Both the position numbers and the translations under genes were made by a program. This document shows positions 23,503 through 34,379 of a stretch of 64,000 bases of DNA, one piece after another. The stretch comes from Siphonodentalium dalli. Taxonomy: Eukaryota > Mollusca > Scaphopoda > Gadilida > Siphonodentaliidae. The notes beneath the pieces were generated by a model. It did not search any database. It was given only the letters and a program-made list of their open reading frames with translations, and was not told the DNA's origin. The stretch covers positions 67,299,675-67,363,674 of the forward strand of contig CP136065.1 in NCBI GenBank assembly GCA_032622095.1, in the 5' to 3' direction. The first letter of the stretch is position 1; every line of letters starts with the position of its first letter.

Positions 23503-25189
23503 CGACCAAATCGGATTCACATAACCTATATTGATTATCAATAATTACAATTCGTACACAACGGTTCATCGAAAGAATGGATCCCAATTGTAATTTAGAT
23601 TATAAATTAGACCAAACTTATTTCCGAGTAGTCTTGATTGTCTGCTACACGTAGTATAAACTACCAACATCAAAGTGAAATAGTTATACCATGCCGAGTG
23701 GGGAACGGGAACATTTTTACTGAATTTAACCAATATATTTCTTGACGCTTGGTGAGCGATGTGACTGATATACTATATGGAGAAGACATGTCAATTCCAC
23801 AATGTTCATTACATTCGTATGATTTCAACGAATATTGATGAACAACGTCATGGTGTAACTTTCCCCATTGACCGAATTCCCCCGAACCTGCATGCATGTT
23901 TTCCATATTAAGAATATGTTATTTCGTGTCGCACAATACTGTTCCAAGTGCTGTTCATTAAAGGCCAACCGTCGCAAAGTATAGACCGGTAAATTCGTGA
24001 TTTGATTCTGATTATATTCCACATCACGAATTTCGATCACTTTGCACTCTTCCCACAGGGTGTAGACTGTAGTTACTAGTGTCGTTAGTTATTATGTCAT
24101 ATGTTATGAATAAAAGGTAAACTACCGCTACGAATGAAATTAAAATCGTAATTCAATGTTCATAATTCTCATTTGCAGTAAGTCAAATGAATTATCGAAG
24201 TAAAACGAAAAAAACGTAAACGGTCACCGTGTATCACACATATGATAACATGCAATACATGGCTTCTCCTGGTTTCTCTGTTGGTTACTTTGTTATATAA
24301 TGAAGAGCGCCTGTCTGTTTTTGGCAGCATAATTTACTTCTCAGTATATGCCAATATCTAATGTTATACCACATATCGCATCGCATCAAAGACAATTGTT
24401 CAGATACAAGATCGAGACCAATATCGGGCAATGCACTTCGTTACACTCGCATTGAACGTTGATTATTGCAAATAATATCTGTACTATATATGAAAAAGCA
24501 CTCTTTAATGATAACTCTTTTCGTTGCGCCGACAAATACTAGTAACATAGATAAGACGATACATGCATCGACCATAATGATGTGGCCATTACAGCGGGTA
24601 ACGAAATATTGATTGCCTTATATAGGACTGAATCAGTATTGGGTATGTTCAATAATGTCACAAACGCTCTTTATTGTCTTTAACCGTGTGGTGAAACGCT
24701 CTCGAATTAAAGACACATGGCGGTTTGCGCTCCAAAATACAAATAATATTATTAGCTTTTGAATTTTTCCCGGTATCGAAATAGGTCGATAAATATCTTA
24801 ACTACCTTTCTACGAGAATTCTGTAACAAAACAAAAAAAGGCGCATTGAAGTAATGAAAAATTCAACTATGAACAATGTGTTTGGATCCAAAACAAAAGC
24901 AGTCATTTGTACGACATGGAACAGAGAAGAGCGTTTAGTGTTGTTCTATTCCTGATATGGTAGCAATATAGAGCGTTTGTCAGACTCTGGGCGAAAAAAT
25001 TAAAACGGCTGGAAAATATCTGTGACTTTGGTAAGTGTTTTTCAGAGCATATGAAGCCGGCATATCAATATTTCGTGTATTTATCGACCTATCCTATCGG
25101 TCCCTCCAAATTACGTAAACAAAATTTCCTTGTATTGGACTATACCCATATTAGACATGTGTAGAGTATTGAACATCTCGGAAGGATTA
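23503..25189. other. Unassigned region
   Basis: No gene recognised. Copies of the CGCTCTTTATT motif or its complement occur near 24665, 24934 and 24976. The short minus-strand frames at 23306-24040 have no motif. Confidence 0.4.
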
Positions 25190-25481
25190 AAAAACTTCCG
25201 TGCCCCACATACATCATATACCCCATTAATTATAAGATAGCATTATCACACACATATTTATATGAAAGTTCACATACACTATTACGGGTACACTCCCTGG
25301 ATGATATTCATATTTATATTGATAAATACTCGCTTCTGTGTATTCCCCATATTCTATATGTATTTGATATGTATTTATGTTATTTTGTAATTGTAAATGT
25401 GGACAATAGTACTCATAAATGTCATATTAAACGATGAGTTTACAACAATAAATTGAATTGAATTGAATTGAATCTCCAAGT
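25190..25481 (+). mobile_element. LINE 3' end with ATTGA-type tail
   Basis: A/T-rich 3' untranslated-like sequence contains AATAAA directly before a tail of TTGAA repeats (AATTGAATTGAATTGAATTG, ending 25473). I see no coding part, so the copy is extremely 5'-truncated. Confidence 0.6.
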
Positions 25482-26205
25482 GTACCATGCATGTATATAT
25501 ACAGTTCGTATTTTATAGTTGGCATATAAATAATCACGCTACATGTAAGTATGTATACACGTATACAAATTCAGCTGCGAACGTTCCGGGTCACTTTAAG
25601 CTCGTTCGGTCCGTTTCAATAATTCAAACAAACCGAACGTTGTGACATAAGATTTTATGAAACGAGTTTGATAAATTTGATTCACAACGAGTCGTAGACG
25701 AGTTGTGAATCAAATGTATGAAACGAGTATCATTAACGCCCTCGGGTGTATACTGTCATACAGATTCTTGATAACTATGGTTCGCTGGACGTTTTATTTA
25801 TAGACAAAGGGTTTTTCCGGTTGTGACAATTCGCAGTAGGTCCCTATTTGCAGAGTTTCCCGAATTCGCGGAGGTCCCCTAAAATGGTCGAAATATATTG
25901 ATTTTAATGAGGGAACGGGTGCGTATATGTCAATTGATACGTATTTTAATTAACGACACGATCATCATACTGGTGGTTTGGTATCAATCTTATCATCATC
26001 ATCATCATCATCATAATACGGAACAGTCTTGCGACTTTTCGTCCCAATAACATTATTTGCAATACCTGTTTACAAATATATGTATCGCCATTCGATATTT
26101 ACCCGTGGGTCACTTTAACATATTACTTGTCGTCGAACTCGTATTTTATATAATAGACTAGCAGGTTAGCCCACCACTGGCGTGGTTGGTCAGAAACATA
26201 TTAAT
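25482..26205. other. Spacer with hairpin and microsatellite
   Basis: TTTGATTCACAAC near 25677 pairs with GTTGTGAATCAAA near 25709, and ATGAAACGAGT flanks both sides. An ATC run occupies 25992-26013. The string CTCGGGTGTATACTG with GATTCTTGATA near 25745-25775 recurs around 37970. Confidence 0.5.
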
Positions 26206-26209
26206 TTAA

Positions 26210-26538
26210 CCTCTTCGCTGCTAAATGACGTTATGACGTCGTGTGCTGGGATGTTGACGTTATTGCCATTTTCCAATGGGAAACTATAACGGGAATACCA
26301 CAAGAACTATAAAACTGACTCGGTTGAAAGGCTATTATCGTTCACAATCGTGGAACATCATACATTGTTAGAAACTTGGAGATACAGTTATTCCGATGCA
26401 CCAATCACTGAGTTCCAGCTATGTATAATGGCCTACGTCTAGTGTGCTGAAGTAGGTCCGTAGTACCTACGGACCATATAGCACACGGCGTGCACTTTTA
26501 CGTCCGTAGTAGTTACGGACGTCATAGCAGCGAAGAGG
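26210..26538. mobile_element. piggyBac-type MITE with TTAA target sites
   Basis: TTAA lies immediately outside both ends (26206-26209, 26539-26542). The ends are a perfect 14-bp inverted repeat starting CCTCTTCGCTGCTA. The interior holds the palindromes GTCCGTAGTACCTACGGAC and ACGTCCGTAGTAGTTACGGA. At 329 bp without a frame it is non-autonomous. The TTAA site plus CC-start ends is the piggyBac hallmark. Confidence 0.8.
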
Positions 26539-26542
26539 TTAA

Positions 26543-26830
26543 TGCTTTTTTAATTTAATTTATGTTTTTTTGAATATTTAATTTTTTTTTTTTTGAATAT
26601 TAATTTAATGTTTTTTTTAATTTAATTTATGTTTTTTTTAATATTTAATTTTTTTTTTTTTTTTTTTAATATTAATTTAATGTTTTTTAAATTTAATTTA
26701 TGTTTTTTTGAATTTTTTAATATTTATTTAATTTAATTTTTTTTTTTTATTTAATTTAATTCTTTTTTTAATTTTAAATTGTTTTAATTAATTTTTTAAT
26801 TGAATTCTTTTTTTTTCAATGAGTTAATTG
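26543..26830. repeat. T-rich low-complexity tract
   Basis: Mostly T and A, with an irregular repeat of TTTAATTTAATTTATG plus long T runs. It starts at the MITE's right TTAA. Confidence 0.9.
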
Positions 26831-27240
26831 TGCCTTTTTCTGGCGGAAAAAATGACCCGATGAAATCCCCCCTTCCTAGGAACGACAGACAACGCATTCT
26901 TTGTTTTTCAATGAGTTAATTCATGGTACCCGTCCTAAACTTCCCCGTTCCTAGGAACGACAGACTTTTTAATCAAGAGAAATTATGATACCCGTCCCTA
27001 AAAGAGGTATTATTTTTTTTAACCTGCCCGTGGCCATTGAGCAGCCCCTGACAGAGGTTGTCCACCCTTACGAGATGGTCAATAGTCCCCGCAAAGAGCG
27101 GAGTCAATTATCCCCGCCGTGAACGCCATCACCAACGCGACGTAATTTTGTTTGGTATCATGTGTTGCGTTCTAAAAATAGGTCGATCACAGTAGATTCG
27201 TTATTCTATGAAGTACACATATATATACGGAAGTCTCAAA
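26831..27240. other. Repeat fragments with TTCCTAGGAACGACAGAC
   Basis: TTCCTAGGAACGACAGAC occurs near 26874 and 26951, each with an ATGAGTTAATT-like neighbour. Related text is near 28617. These look like pieces of the composite repeat to the right. No gene. Confidence 0.5.
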
Positions 27241-28984
27241 ATATATAGTACTAGCAGGTTAGCCCGCCACCGGCGGCTTGTCCGAAACATGACATTTTTT
27301 TAATATTTATTTTTAATTTTTAGCTCCACGCGTTTCAATAAGAAAAATTTGTACCCGATAGCTCCACCCGTTTCCGAGATCTGGTCTGCGCATTCGCGAA
27401 GCTGGCGTCGCACGGACTCGGCGACCCGATAAAATTTGTACCCGGCGCAAGATACATTCACATAGCAAATTTCAAGTCGATAGCTCCACCCGTTTCCGAG
27501 ATCTCGTCTGCGCATGCGCTGCACGGGCGTCGCATGGACTCGGCGACCCGATAAAATTTGTACCCGGTGCAAGATACATTCACATAGCAAATTTCAGGTC
27601 GATAGCTCCACCCGTTTCCGAGATCTGCCTTTCTGCATAATATTTCGAGCGATAACATTGCATTGAAATGTCAGACTCCCATCGTGAACCTCAACACGAA
27701 GTAAACACGTGTTTCGAGCGATAACATTGCATTGAAATGACTCCCATCGTGAACCTCAAGACGACGTAAAACACGTGTTGCGTTCTAGGAAATGCACTCA
27801 ATGCAGATGCTAATAACGTTGACTTCGTATATATATATATATAATGACGTTATTAACCCCGGCCGTGCCGTTTGAGCTGATTTTTATGACTGGGAGTGGA
27901 GTACGGGTGCTCGGAGCTTCTGGAAAACGCGTGGACGACATCGTACGTACTATTTTACCTTTAGATAGGAAGTTTGAGCTCAATCTGTCCAGCCATTCCC
28001 GTCCTAATGTACTATTTCGAGCGATAACAATTGTCAGACTCCCATCGTGAACCTCAACACGAAGTAAACACGTGTTTCGAGCGATAACATTGCATTGAAG
28101 TCAGACTCCCATCGTGGACCCCCAAGGCGACGTAAACACGTGTTTGTTCCGGTATAACTTTGGAGACTCTGACTTCATATATATATATAATGACGTTATT
28201 AACCCCGGCCGTGCCGTTTGAGCTGATTTCGATGACTGGGAGTGGATAAAGGGTGCTCAGAGCTTCTCGAAAACACATCTACGGCGGTGTCGGTGGGATT
28301 TTACACTTACATACGAAATTTGATCTCAATCTGTACACGCGTTTTGGATTCTATGAAGTACACACATACACACATACGAAGTCTCAAAATATATAGTATA
28401 GACTAGCCGATGAGCCCGACGTTGTCCGGGCTATTCAAAAACCAAATTTCAAGTCGATAGCTCCACCGGTTTCCGAGATCTGGTCTGCGTATGCGCGAAG
28501 CTGGCGTCGCACGGGCTCGGCGACCCAATAAAATTCGTATCCGGGGCAAGATACATTCACATAGCAAATTTCATGGTACCCGTCCCTCAAAGACTGACCC
28601 GATGAAAAATCCCCCTGTTCCTAGGACATATATGACACAACAACCCATTCTGCCTTTTTGATCGAGATAATTGCATTCCGCGTTTCGTTTTGCATCCGTA
28701 TTTTACGCATGGGTAGCCGTTTAGCAGCTTCGATTGTAATAAAGGGCGTTAATCCTTAACACCTCCGAATATGGTCAATATAAAGATCGTTGATGCCTTA
28801 ACTCCGAAGTGGCGTTTGCGGGGATTTTGCTGATTGGGAGTGGAGAATCGGTGCTCGGAGCTTGTCCAAAATGCGACGTCGACGATTCCCGTGGGATTTT
28901 ACCTTTAGATAGGAAGTTTGGTCTCGATCGGTCAACCCGTTTTCGATTCTATAAAGGACATACAGACAGACAGAGGTCTTCAAC
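27241..28984 (+). repeat. Composite of tandem RTE-like 3'-end repeats
   Basis: It opens with ACTAGCAGGTTAGCCCGCC and includes related heads at 26157 and 28405. A ~70-bp unit (TTTCGAGCGATAACATTGCA ... CACGTGTT) occurs in tandem at 27643-27780 and again at 28014-28145. A further block (TATATAATGACGTTATTAAC ... GGTGCTCGGAGCTT) occurs near 27835, 28185 and, diverged, 28800. The last block ends in ACATACAGACAGACAGAG. Open frames on both strands here (27300-28278) are products of the repeats. Confidence 0.75.
27357..27615 (+). repeat. ~122-bp tandem repeat
   Basis: The string GATAGCTCCACCCGTTTCCG starts at about 27357, 27478 and 27600. Each unit carries TCGGCGACCCGATAAAATTT and GCAAGATACATTCACATAGC. 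A single further unit is at about 28456. Confidence 0.85.
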
Positions 28985-29520
28985 ATATATATGAGATAGA
29001 AGAATGACTATGTATATTTTGAATTGATCGAGTGTTCGAGTGAAGTCTGACAGAGAGTTCCAGCTATTTACCACCCTCTGCGTGAAGAAATATTTTCCTA
29101 TGGCCTTGTTAACAATGGGCACCTGTAGCTTTTTATTATGTCCTCTTGTTCTTCCCGATGAATGTCTTTCTAATAGGTCACATACATTGATATTGTAATG
29201 ACCATTCAACAGTTTATTTACCTCGATTAGATCTCCTCTAAATATTCCATATTTTAGATTGTGTCTTATCATTCGGTCTTGGTAGCATAGAGTTTTGATT
29301 TGACGAACTTCTAGTTTCGTTGCTTTTCTCTAACACAATGCTTTGATATTTGTGATGTGGGCTCCATGCAGAGTTACAGTATTCGATGGTAGGTCTGACC
29401 GTGCTTATGTAGAGCGATTAGATAGTGTCGATGTCCAAGTTCGTGAAAGTTCTGTTGACTATGCCGATGATTTGAGAAGCTTTGTTTTAGGATATTGTAG
29501 GAAGGCTAATCTGGTCGTGG
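28985..29520 (-). pseudogene. L2/CR1-type reverse transcriptase C-terminal relic
   Basis: Read on the minus strand from 29500, it gives SQIIGIVNRTFTNLD, then SLYISTVRPTIEYCNSAWSP, where a TAA splits the two. After a frameshift comes FRGDLIEVNKLLNGHYNINV, TRGHNKKLQVP and FFTQRVVNSWNSLSD. The order GDLIExxKxLNG - TRGHxxKL - RVVNxWNSL is the C-terminal signature of L2/CR1-like LINEs. The catalytic domain is missing. It has at least one stop and one frameshift. Its 3' end abuts the composite repeat. Confidence 0.9.
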
Positions 29521-31110
29521 CAAATTGAGCTATAGCGATGGTTTATCTCGCATGACAACACATTTCGAGTTTTCGTGTGGTGTGTATTCGCTGGATGTCT
29601 TATAGTTGCAGTATGTAAATATTATGACCGCGTTAATTGCTTTCGATGTTAAGGTATGAACAATGGCTGGTCCATGCACTCTTGGCGGGAACACACTGCC
29701 TTCGATTTTTGATCAGCAATTAGAAGCTTTCTGGCGTGGCGAATGAGAAACATGCAGTAATAATCCGTAGTTTTTTGTAATAGTTTGAAGGATTAGTTGT
29801 TTTAACGGAATTCTGAGGCAGTGCATTCATGTAACCAATATATTTTATATTATAATTTATATTTATGGCTAATAATATGATCTTGAGGGCGTTACCATTT
29901 CTGATTATGTTTTCTTGTAATATCTAATATCCCAACATAATGAGTTGAAGATCTTGTATATCACATGGAAACAACTAGAGCTTTATGCATATATTTACAG
30001 CGTTGGCTGTGACGCTTCACAACCGTATATGACAATATTGCGCGCTCCTTGTCGAGATAGTCCGCGATATAGCCAAGTCGAGATAGTCCGTGAGCCAATT
30101 CTCAAAAGACATGTATATATTTTGGCTTCGTTGCACCCCCTTTTCATTTTTCATTTCGACATATAAAAATGTCGGGCCCTCCTGTCGGTCACAGTGACAA
30201 TAATATCCGGTTATAAAAAGTGTCCAAAGGTAGATAAGTAGGAGAGACTACTTCGAGTCTCGACTCTCGGTGCATATTTTTCTCCATTTTTTTGCCATAT
30301 AATATAGGCCTGTGAATAATTTTGCGTCGTTGGTATCTGCTTGACATATATACATGTAATGCCCAGGGAATGTGTACGGTTATGACAAAGCAAGAACTTT
30401 TGGGGTATCCCTTTCTATTTTTACATGATTCCGGACCATTTGGAAACTTGACCTAAAATTTTCATGACGATTCAAACTTGTTTGGCCCTTAACTTCTTAT
30501 CATTTTAACAATTTTGCTTTGATCAACAATATTATAGTTTTAAACACTTCCCATGCGATCGTCCGATACAACAATATCAAACAATCACGACATGGGAGTA
30601 TCCATACCGCAAACATATGTCAAATATTTACCCTACCTCATAAAAATATTATTTTATTGACTTTTGTTCCGAAATGACGAAATCGAACTGCAATAGCACT
30701 TATTTTATGTTAACCTGAAAAGATGTAATGATACCATGTTGCGCGATCGATATGGAATATAAGGTTCAAATCGCGTAAAAATAGTGAAATTCATAAAATT
30801 ATCTATTTTCGTCCTGTTTTCTGGGAAAAACTTTTAAAAATCCACCAAAAGCTATTCTTATAAATTTTTCAAAATAATATGATCTTAGTATCACCGAAAT
30901 TAAAAACAGCTGTACTTACATTTAATAAACTCAATTTTCCCACCAAGATAAATGTTTGAGAACTGTACACAGGGTTGACTGCTTTCCGTAAAACCAAGTG
31001 TTCAACTATTTCCTTGATTATGAGGGAACTGGTTGCTAAATTATTCCATGTTAATTTTATCATGCTAAGAAATACATATATGGGCAGACCGGACTACATA
31101 CAGCACATGT
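29521..31110. other. Unassigned region
   Basis: No gene recognised. About 55 bp (ATCTTGAGGGCGTTACCATT onward, 29881) recurs at 38530. GATAGTCCGTGAGCCAATTC near 30085 resembles the tip of the long-TIR element at 60250. The frame at 30869-31063 has no motif. Confidence 0.4.
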
Positions 31111-31125
31111 GATAGTTTAATTGGT

Positions 31126-31372
31126 GCCACCGGTGGCTCAGTTCGTAAGATGCATGGCACATTAGGCCAAATGAGTTGTCCAGCAAAAGTGAAGCTGGTT
31201 CAAGTCCAGATATGCGTGGATTCCCTATCCAGTCAAAAGGAAGGTGACACGATTCGTGTACCTCATCAAGTTTGTAAGTTGATTTCCCGGAGGCGGTGGT
31301 GTCATCTTTGAATGTCCACACTGTGGTGAGCATTCATACCAAATTTCATTGCGTAGTAGCACCGGCCGTCAA
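31126..31372 (+). mobile_element. tRNA-derived SINE
   Basis: A pol III promoter is readable: A box GGTGGCTCAGTTCGTAAGATG near 31132, and B box GGTTCAAGTCC near 31198. The body continues with GATTTCCCGGAGGCGGTGGT, shared with the SINE at 46434. Flanks TTTAATTGGT and TATAATTGGT could be a worn target duplication. Confidence 0.75.
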
Positions 31373-31824
31373 ACTATAATTGGTTTTCATCGAATGTAAT
31401 ACCACATTTACTCGAGAGTAATACTTGTTGGCATAGACACACACTGAAGATTGTTGATAACATGTCTTTGATTGGCTTAGAATAGTATGTATCATCAATT
31501 ATGTGCGAACCCTGAACGTATACAATATATATTTTTCTTTGACAGGCACGCCGTTTCTAAGCACATCATAAAACAAGTTGCGACGTTGGCAAGGAACACA
31601 GATACGCGCGTAATCGATAGCCCTACCAATGCGACAAAGGCAGGTAGTTGATTGGCGAGCATATCAGAAGCCGGAATCCAGGAAACGCATGCTCACTCGA
31701 CTAGGTAGCAGATATATTCTTTCTCTGCGATGTTTGAGATTGGTTCTCTTAATGCGATATAGCAGATAGATGCTCACCCAACAATGAAGCGGATACATGT
31801 ATAAACAGTGCATATTATAACAAA

Positions 31825-32119
31825 ATGAAATATCACAGTTCGATCGTTATTGTGAATACTATTTTTGTTTTCATCTTAAATGTTGTCGCTGAAGTCGAAA
31901 GCAGGAAATTCGGGAAACTCGTTGACTCGGCTCCCACGGGGTGTGAAGCTCATCCGACACGGACTGTAAAGGCATGGTCCGAGATTCAATGCGCTGCATC
32001 CTGCCAGATCGGGTCTTGCGTGGAATTCTCATACAACAAGGACAACAACGATTGCCATCTTTCTGAAGGTGTCCTTGACCCTGCGACAACTTCAAATGGC
32101 GTATTCAGGGATTATGATG
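31825..32119 (+). CDS. Exon 1 of a secreted PAN/apple-domain protein (copy A)
   Basis: ATG opens 98 codons plus one base, closed by a GT donor (ATG|GTGAGT) at 32120, so the exon ends in phase 1. Residues 1-22 are a hydrophobic signal peptide with a likely cut after VVA. Cysteines follow at 40, 56, 60, 65 and 77 in a PAN/apple arrangement (C-x15-C-x3-C-x4-C-x2-F ... DCHLSEG). PAN/apple modules usually bind proteins or glycans outside the cell; the ligand is unknown here. Homology to the 41745 copy begins ~340 bp upstream of the ATG, so a shared promoter region is likely. I could not find the following exons, so the gene may be larger or a duplicated first exon only. Confidence 0.7.
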
Positions 32120-32269
32120 GTGAGTTCATAATTTACTAGTACAGGGCCAGGAACCTACGTCACTAATGTAATCATCATCATTTATTTAAGGAACGAGTTA
32201 ATAGACTCTTAATCCCGGCTTACAAATTACATTTTACATTTCAGTCATAATCAATTTCTGTTATAGGTA

Positions 32270-32753
32270 TGTTCAACAATTTTGTTTCCTTTAATATGGA
32301 AATATTCTTTGTTGGAAATTCTGTTATTTTTGCTTTTACAAAAACTCGCAAAGTTTATACTTCCGCCATCACATTCTTTGTATATTTCCTCGTTGAAATA
32401 AATTGTCATTGAGCCGGTAATATTGCGCACATTCCTGTTGTATTCAACTGCATTTCGTCTCTTATAATTTTGGAAGGTGTTATTATTTTTACTGGGCTAA
32501 TTTTGTTGTCTGTTTTTCTGCCGATCCGATTGAAAGACAACATATCTTTTGTGCTCGGTTTTGTTATCTTTTTAATCAATTTCGAAATGTCCTTCCAGTC
32601 GGCTTCTGTGGACTCATCATTATCGCTAAATGGCAGTTCGGGGATATTTACCACAATTATGTTATGATCTCTATGGTCTTCGGTGCTTTCTTTTTCCTCC
32701 AAATCTCTAAACAATCTCGTCAGGCGTTCAGATTGCTGCAATCTGGAACTCAT
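32270..32753 (-). pseudogene. LINE ORF1-like (L1 ORF1p-type) relic, copy A
   Basis: A minus-strand frame starts at 32753. It is charged (RDLEEKESTEDHRDHNIIVV), then has VNIPE, then FNRIGRKTDNKISPVKI and a run ending near 32406. VNIPE ... RIGR ... PVKI is the style of the RNA-binding domain of LINE ORF1 proteins. After EMQLNTTG the copy shifts frame, and the tail, better seen in the 47870-48300 copy, is out of frame. It lies in the putative intron of the PAN gene, antisense to it. Confidence 0.6.
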
Positions 32754-33034
32754 GAATTTGGTCGTTGAGCTAGATATTTGTTGCAGGAGTTGTTAAGGGG
32801 TTATGTGAATTTTACGAACATCTATTTAATGGTTGTGGTGTGTTTGATTAGGGACACAACTATTTTCCTTGTAATTTTCAGTTAATACTATGAGTTTTTA
32901 ACGATATACTGTATGTATGTTTAAACAAATTTAAAATGAAAGCCGCTTTAATATACTTGATTGGTGACGTATGTTCCTGTCCTGTAGTATATTTAAAGAT
33001 TCTCTATCCGACCTGGCACCATAAATCTATAATT

Positions 33035-33675
33035 GAGAGAGAGATTGTTTATTCCTCCACGCACGGGAGACGTAGTATACAACATATATACAATTACATA
33101 ACCAAAAAACATAAAGAATAGTACGACGTTTCGAATGTTATCATGGCGGTATGGTCATGTGTTGGCCTTACGGGTATACACAAGTGTGGCTGTGTGGCCA
33201 TGGGTTATGGGTATGTGTATAAAGCGAGTGGCTATGTTGCCATGGATGAGGTGCATATATACAGGGATTGACCATATGATATCAACCGGAGGACTATGCA
33301 TAACAAATGTGCTTAATGTGCATGACACATTTGTTATCAATTGGATAGCCATATACCCATCACATAGTTATATAAACCGGAACATATGTAATGCAACTGT
33401 GCTTATTTTGTAGGAGTCATTGGTAATACTACTTTTTATAACGACGGTTTATCGTATCCTGCCCTAAGTGGACATTTGTTTGAAATTGTGACGTTTTCTG
33501 GCATTTATTAGCGAACTTTAGACCGATAATGTCTAACTTCCAAATTTAGATGCTGCCAGCGTCCAACAGTCAGATGATGCATGGATCGCCAGATGTTCGT
33601 GATCATGTTCATCCCTACATGCACGTAATATTGTAATGGAGCTAACATTGACATTTTAAGTTAAAAGTTCCCCAT
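33035..33675. other. Spacer with a degenerate minisatellite
   Basis: From about 33140 to 33350 a loose repeat of GTGGCTnTGTGGCCATGGGT-like words occurs. Similar text is at 61800-62030. No gene recognised. Confidence 0.45.
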
Positions 33676-33679
33676 TTAA

Positions 33680-33926
33680 CCCTTTATGCACTAAATACTC
33701 ATTGACGAGTAGTTTCCTTTGGAATTTTTCAGATAATAAGTTCAAGGTAGTTTGTTTGTTGAACTTATCATCTGAACATTTCCCACCAAAGAATATTAAT
33801 CCTTCATCACTTGTGATATCTTTTCGTCACTGTCGTCTGCTCAAAACATCCCTCCAAGTGAATACTAGACCATTCCAATATATACTTTGATTACTGAGTG
33901 GGAGAATCCATGTAGTGTAGAAAGGG
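33680..33926. mobile_element. piggyBac-type MITE, 247 bp
   Basis: TTAA flanks both sides (33676-33679, 33927-33930). The ends are CCCTTTATGCACTA and the complement CCCTTTCTACACTA. The interior pairs AAGTTCAAGGTAG with a TTGAACTTATCATCTGAACA arm. A partial relative lies at 52785-52915. Confidence 0.75.
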
Positions 33927-33930
33927 TTAA

Positions 33931-34250
33931 ACATGCCTATTAATTTGTAACATGTCGACTACGTTCATAAGAAATGTGGACAAGACGCTGTCAGAGAAAA
34001 TAACGAGATTTAGTCGAACCTACACATTGCGACTTGTATTTTCGACTTTGCCAACGAAACTTTACGAAAGTCACCTGACTACATGTATGAGTCACTGAGG
34101 TGCAGATTTGAACTTGCACACGCAAGGAATTGATTTCAAAGTTTCGAGATTTTATACAATAACAGAAGCCTCCATCCATGTATAAACATAAAATCCAAAG
34201 TGATCATCAGAAAATATGTGAGAGGATAGAAAAGAGGTGGTGTAGAAGAG
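33931..34250. other. Unassigned spacer
   Basis: Nothing recognised; a 62-codon minus frame at 33991 has no motif. Confidence 0.4.
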
Positions 34251-34338
34251 TAATAGAGTTACTCCCCATGTACAACATTCACTGGTGCTGATGACAATAA
34301 GCACCAGTGTTTGTTGTATATGGAGAGTAACTCTATTA
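34251..34338 (+). repeat. Pre-miRNA-like hairpin
   Basis: Arms 34251-34289 and 34300-34338 (39 nt each) pair with about two mismatches and two G-U wobbles around the loop GATGACAATA. Size, loop and near-complete pairing fit a microRNA precursor. A very short MITE would look the same. It lies 41 bp left of the hAT element. Confidence 0.7.
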
Positions 34339-34379
34339 ATGCACCTTACTTGATTTCAATACGTTAAAGGACTGACTAT

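Larger units (their letters stand above)
31485..33034 (+). repeat. Segmental duplication, copy A (uninterrupted)
   Basis: Collinear with 41412-42183 followed by 47857-48663. It includes the promoter-side region, the PAN/apple exon, part of the intron and a retroelement ORF1 relic. At 32261-32266 the sequence CTGTTATAGGTATG is the empty counterpart of the 5.67-kb transposon insertion in copy B. Confidence 0.9.

Noticed and set aside
27357-27615. CRISPR-like array
   Set aside because: The 122-bp units are contiguous, without short repeats and unique spacers, and the sequence is a eukaryotic tandem repeat.
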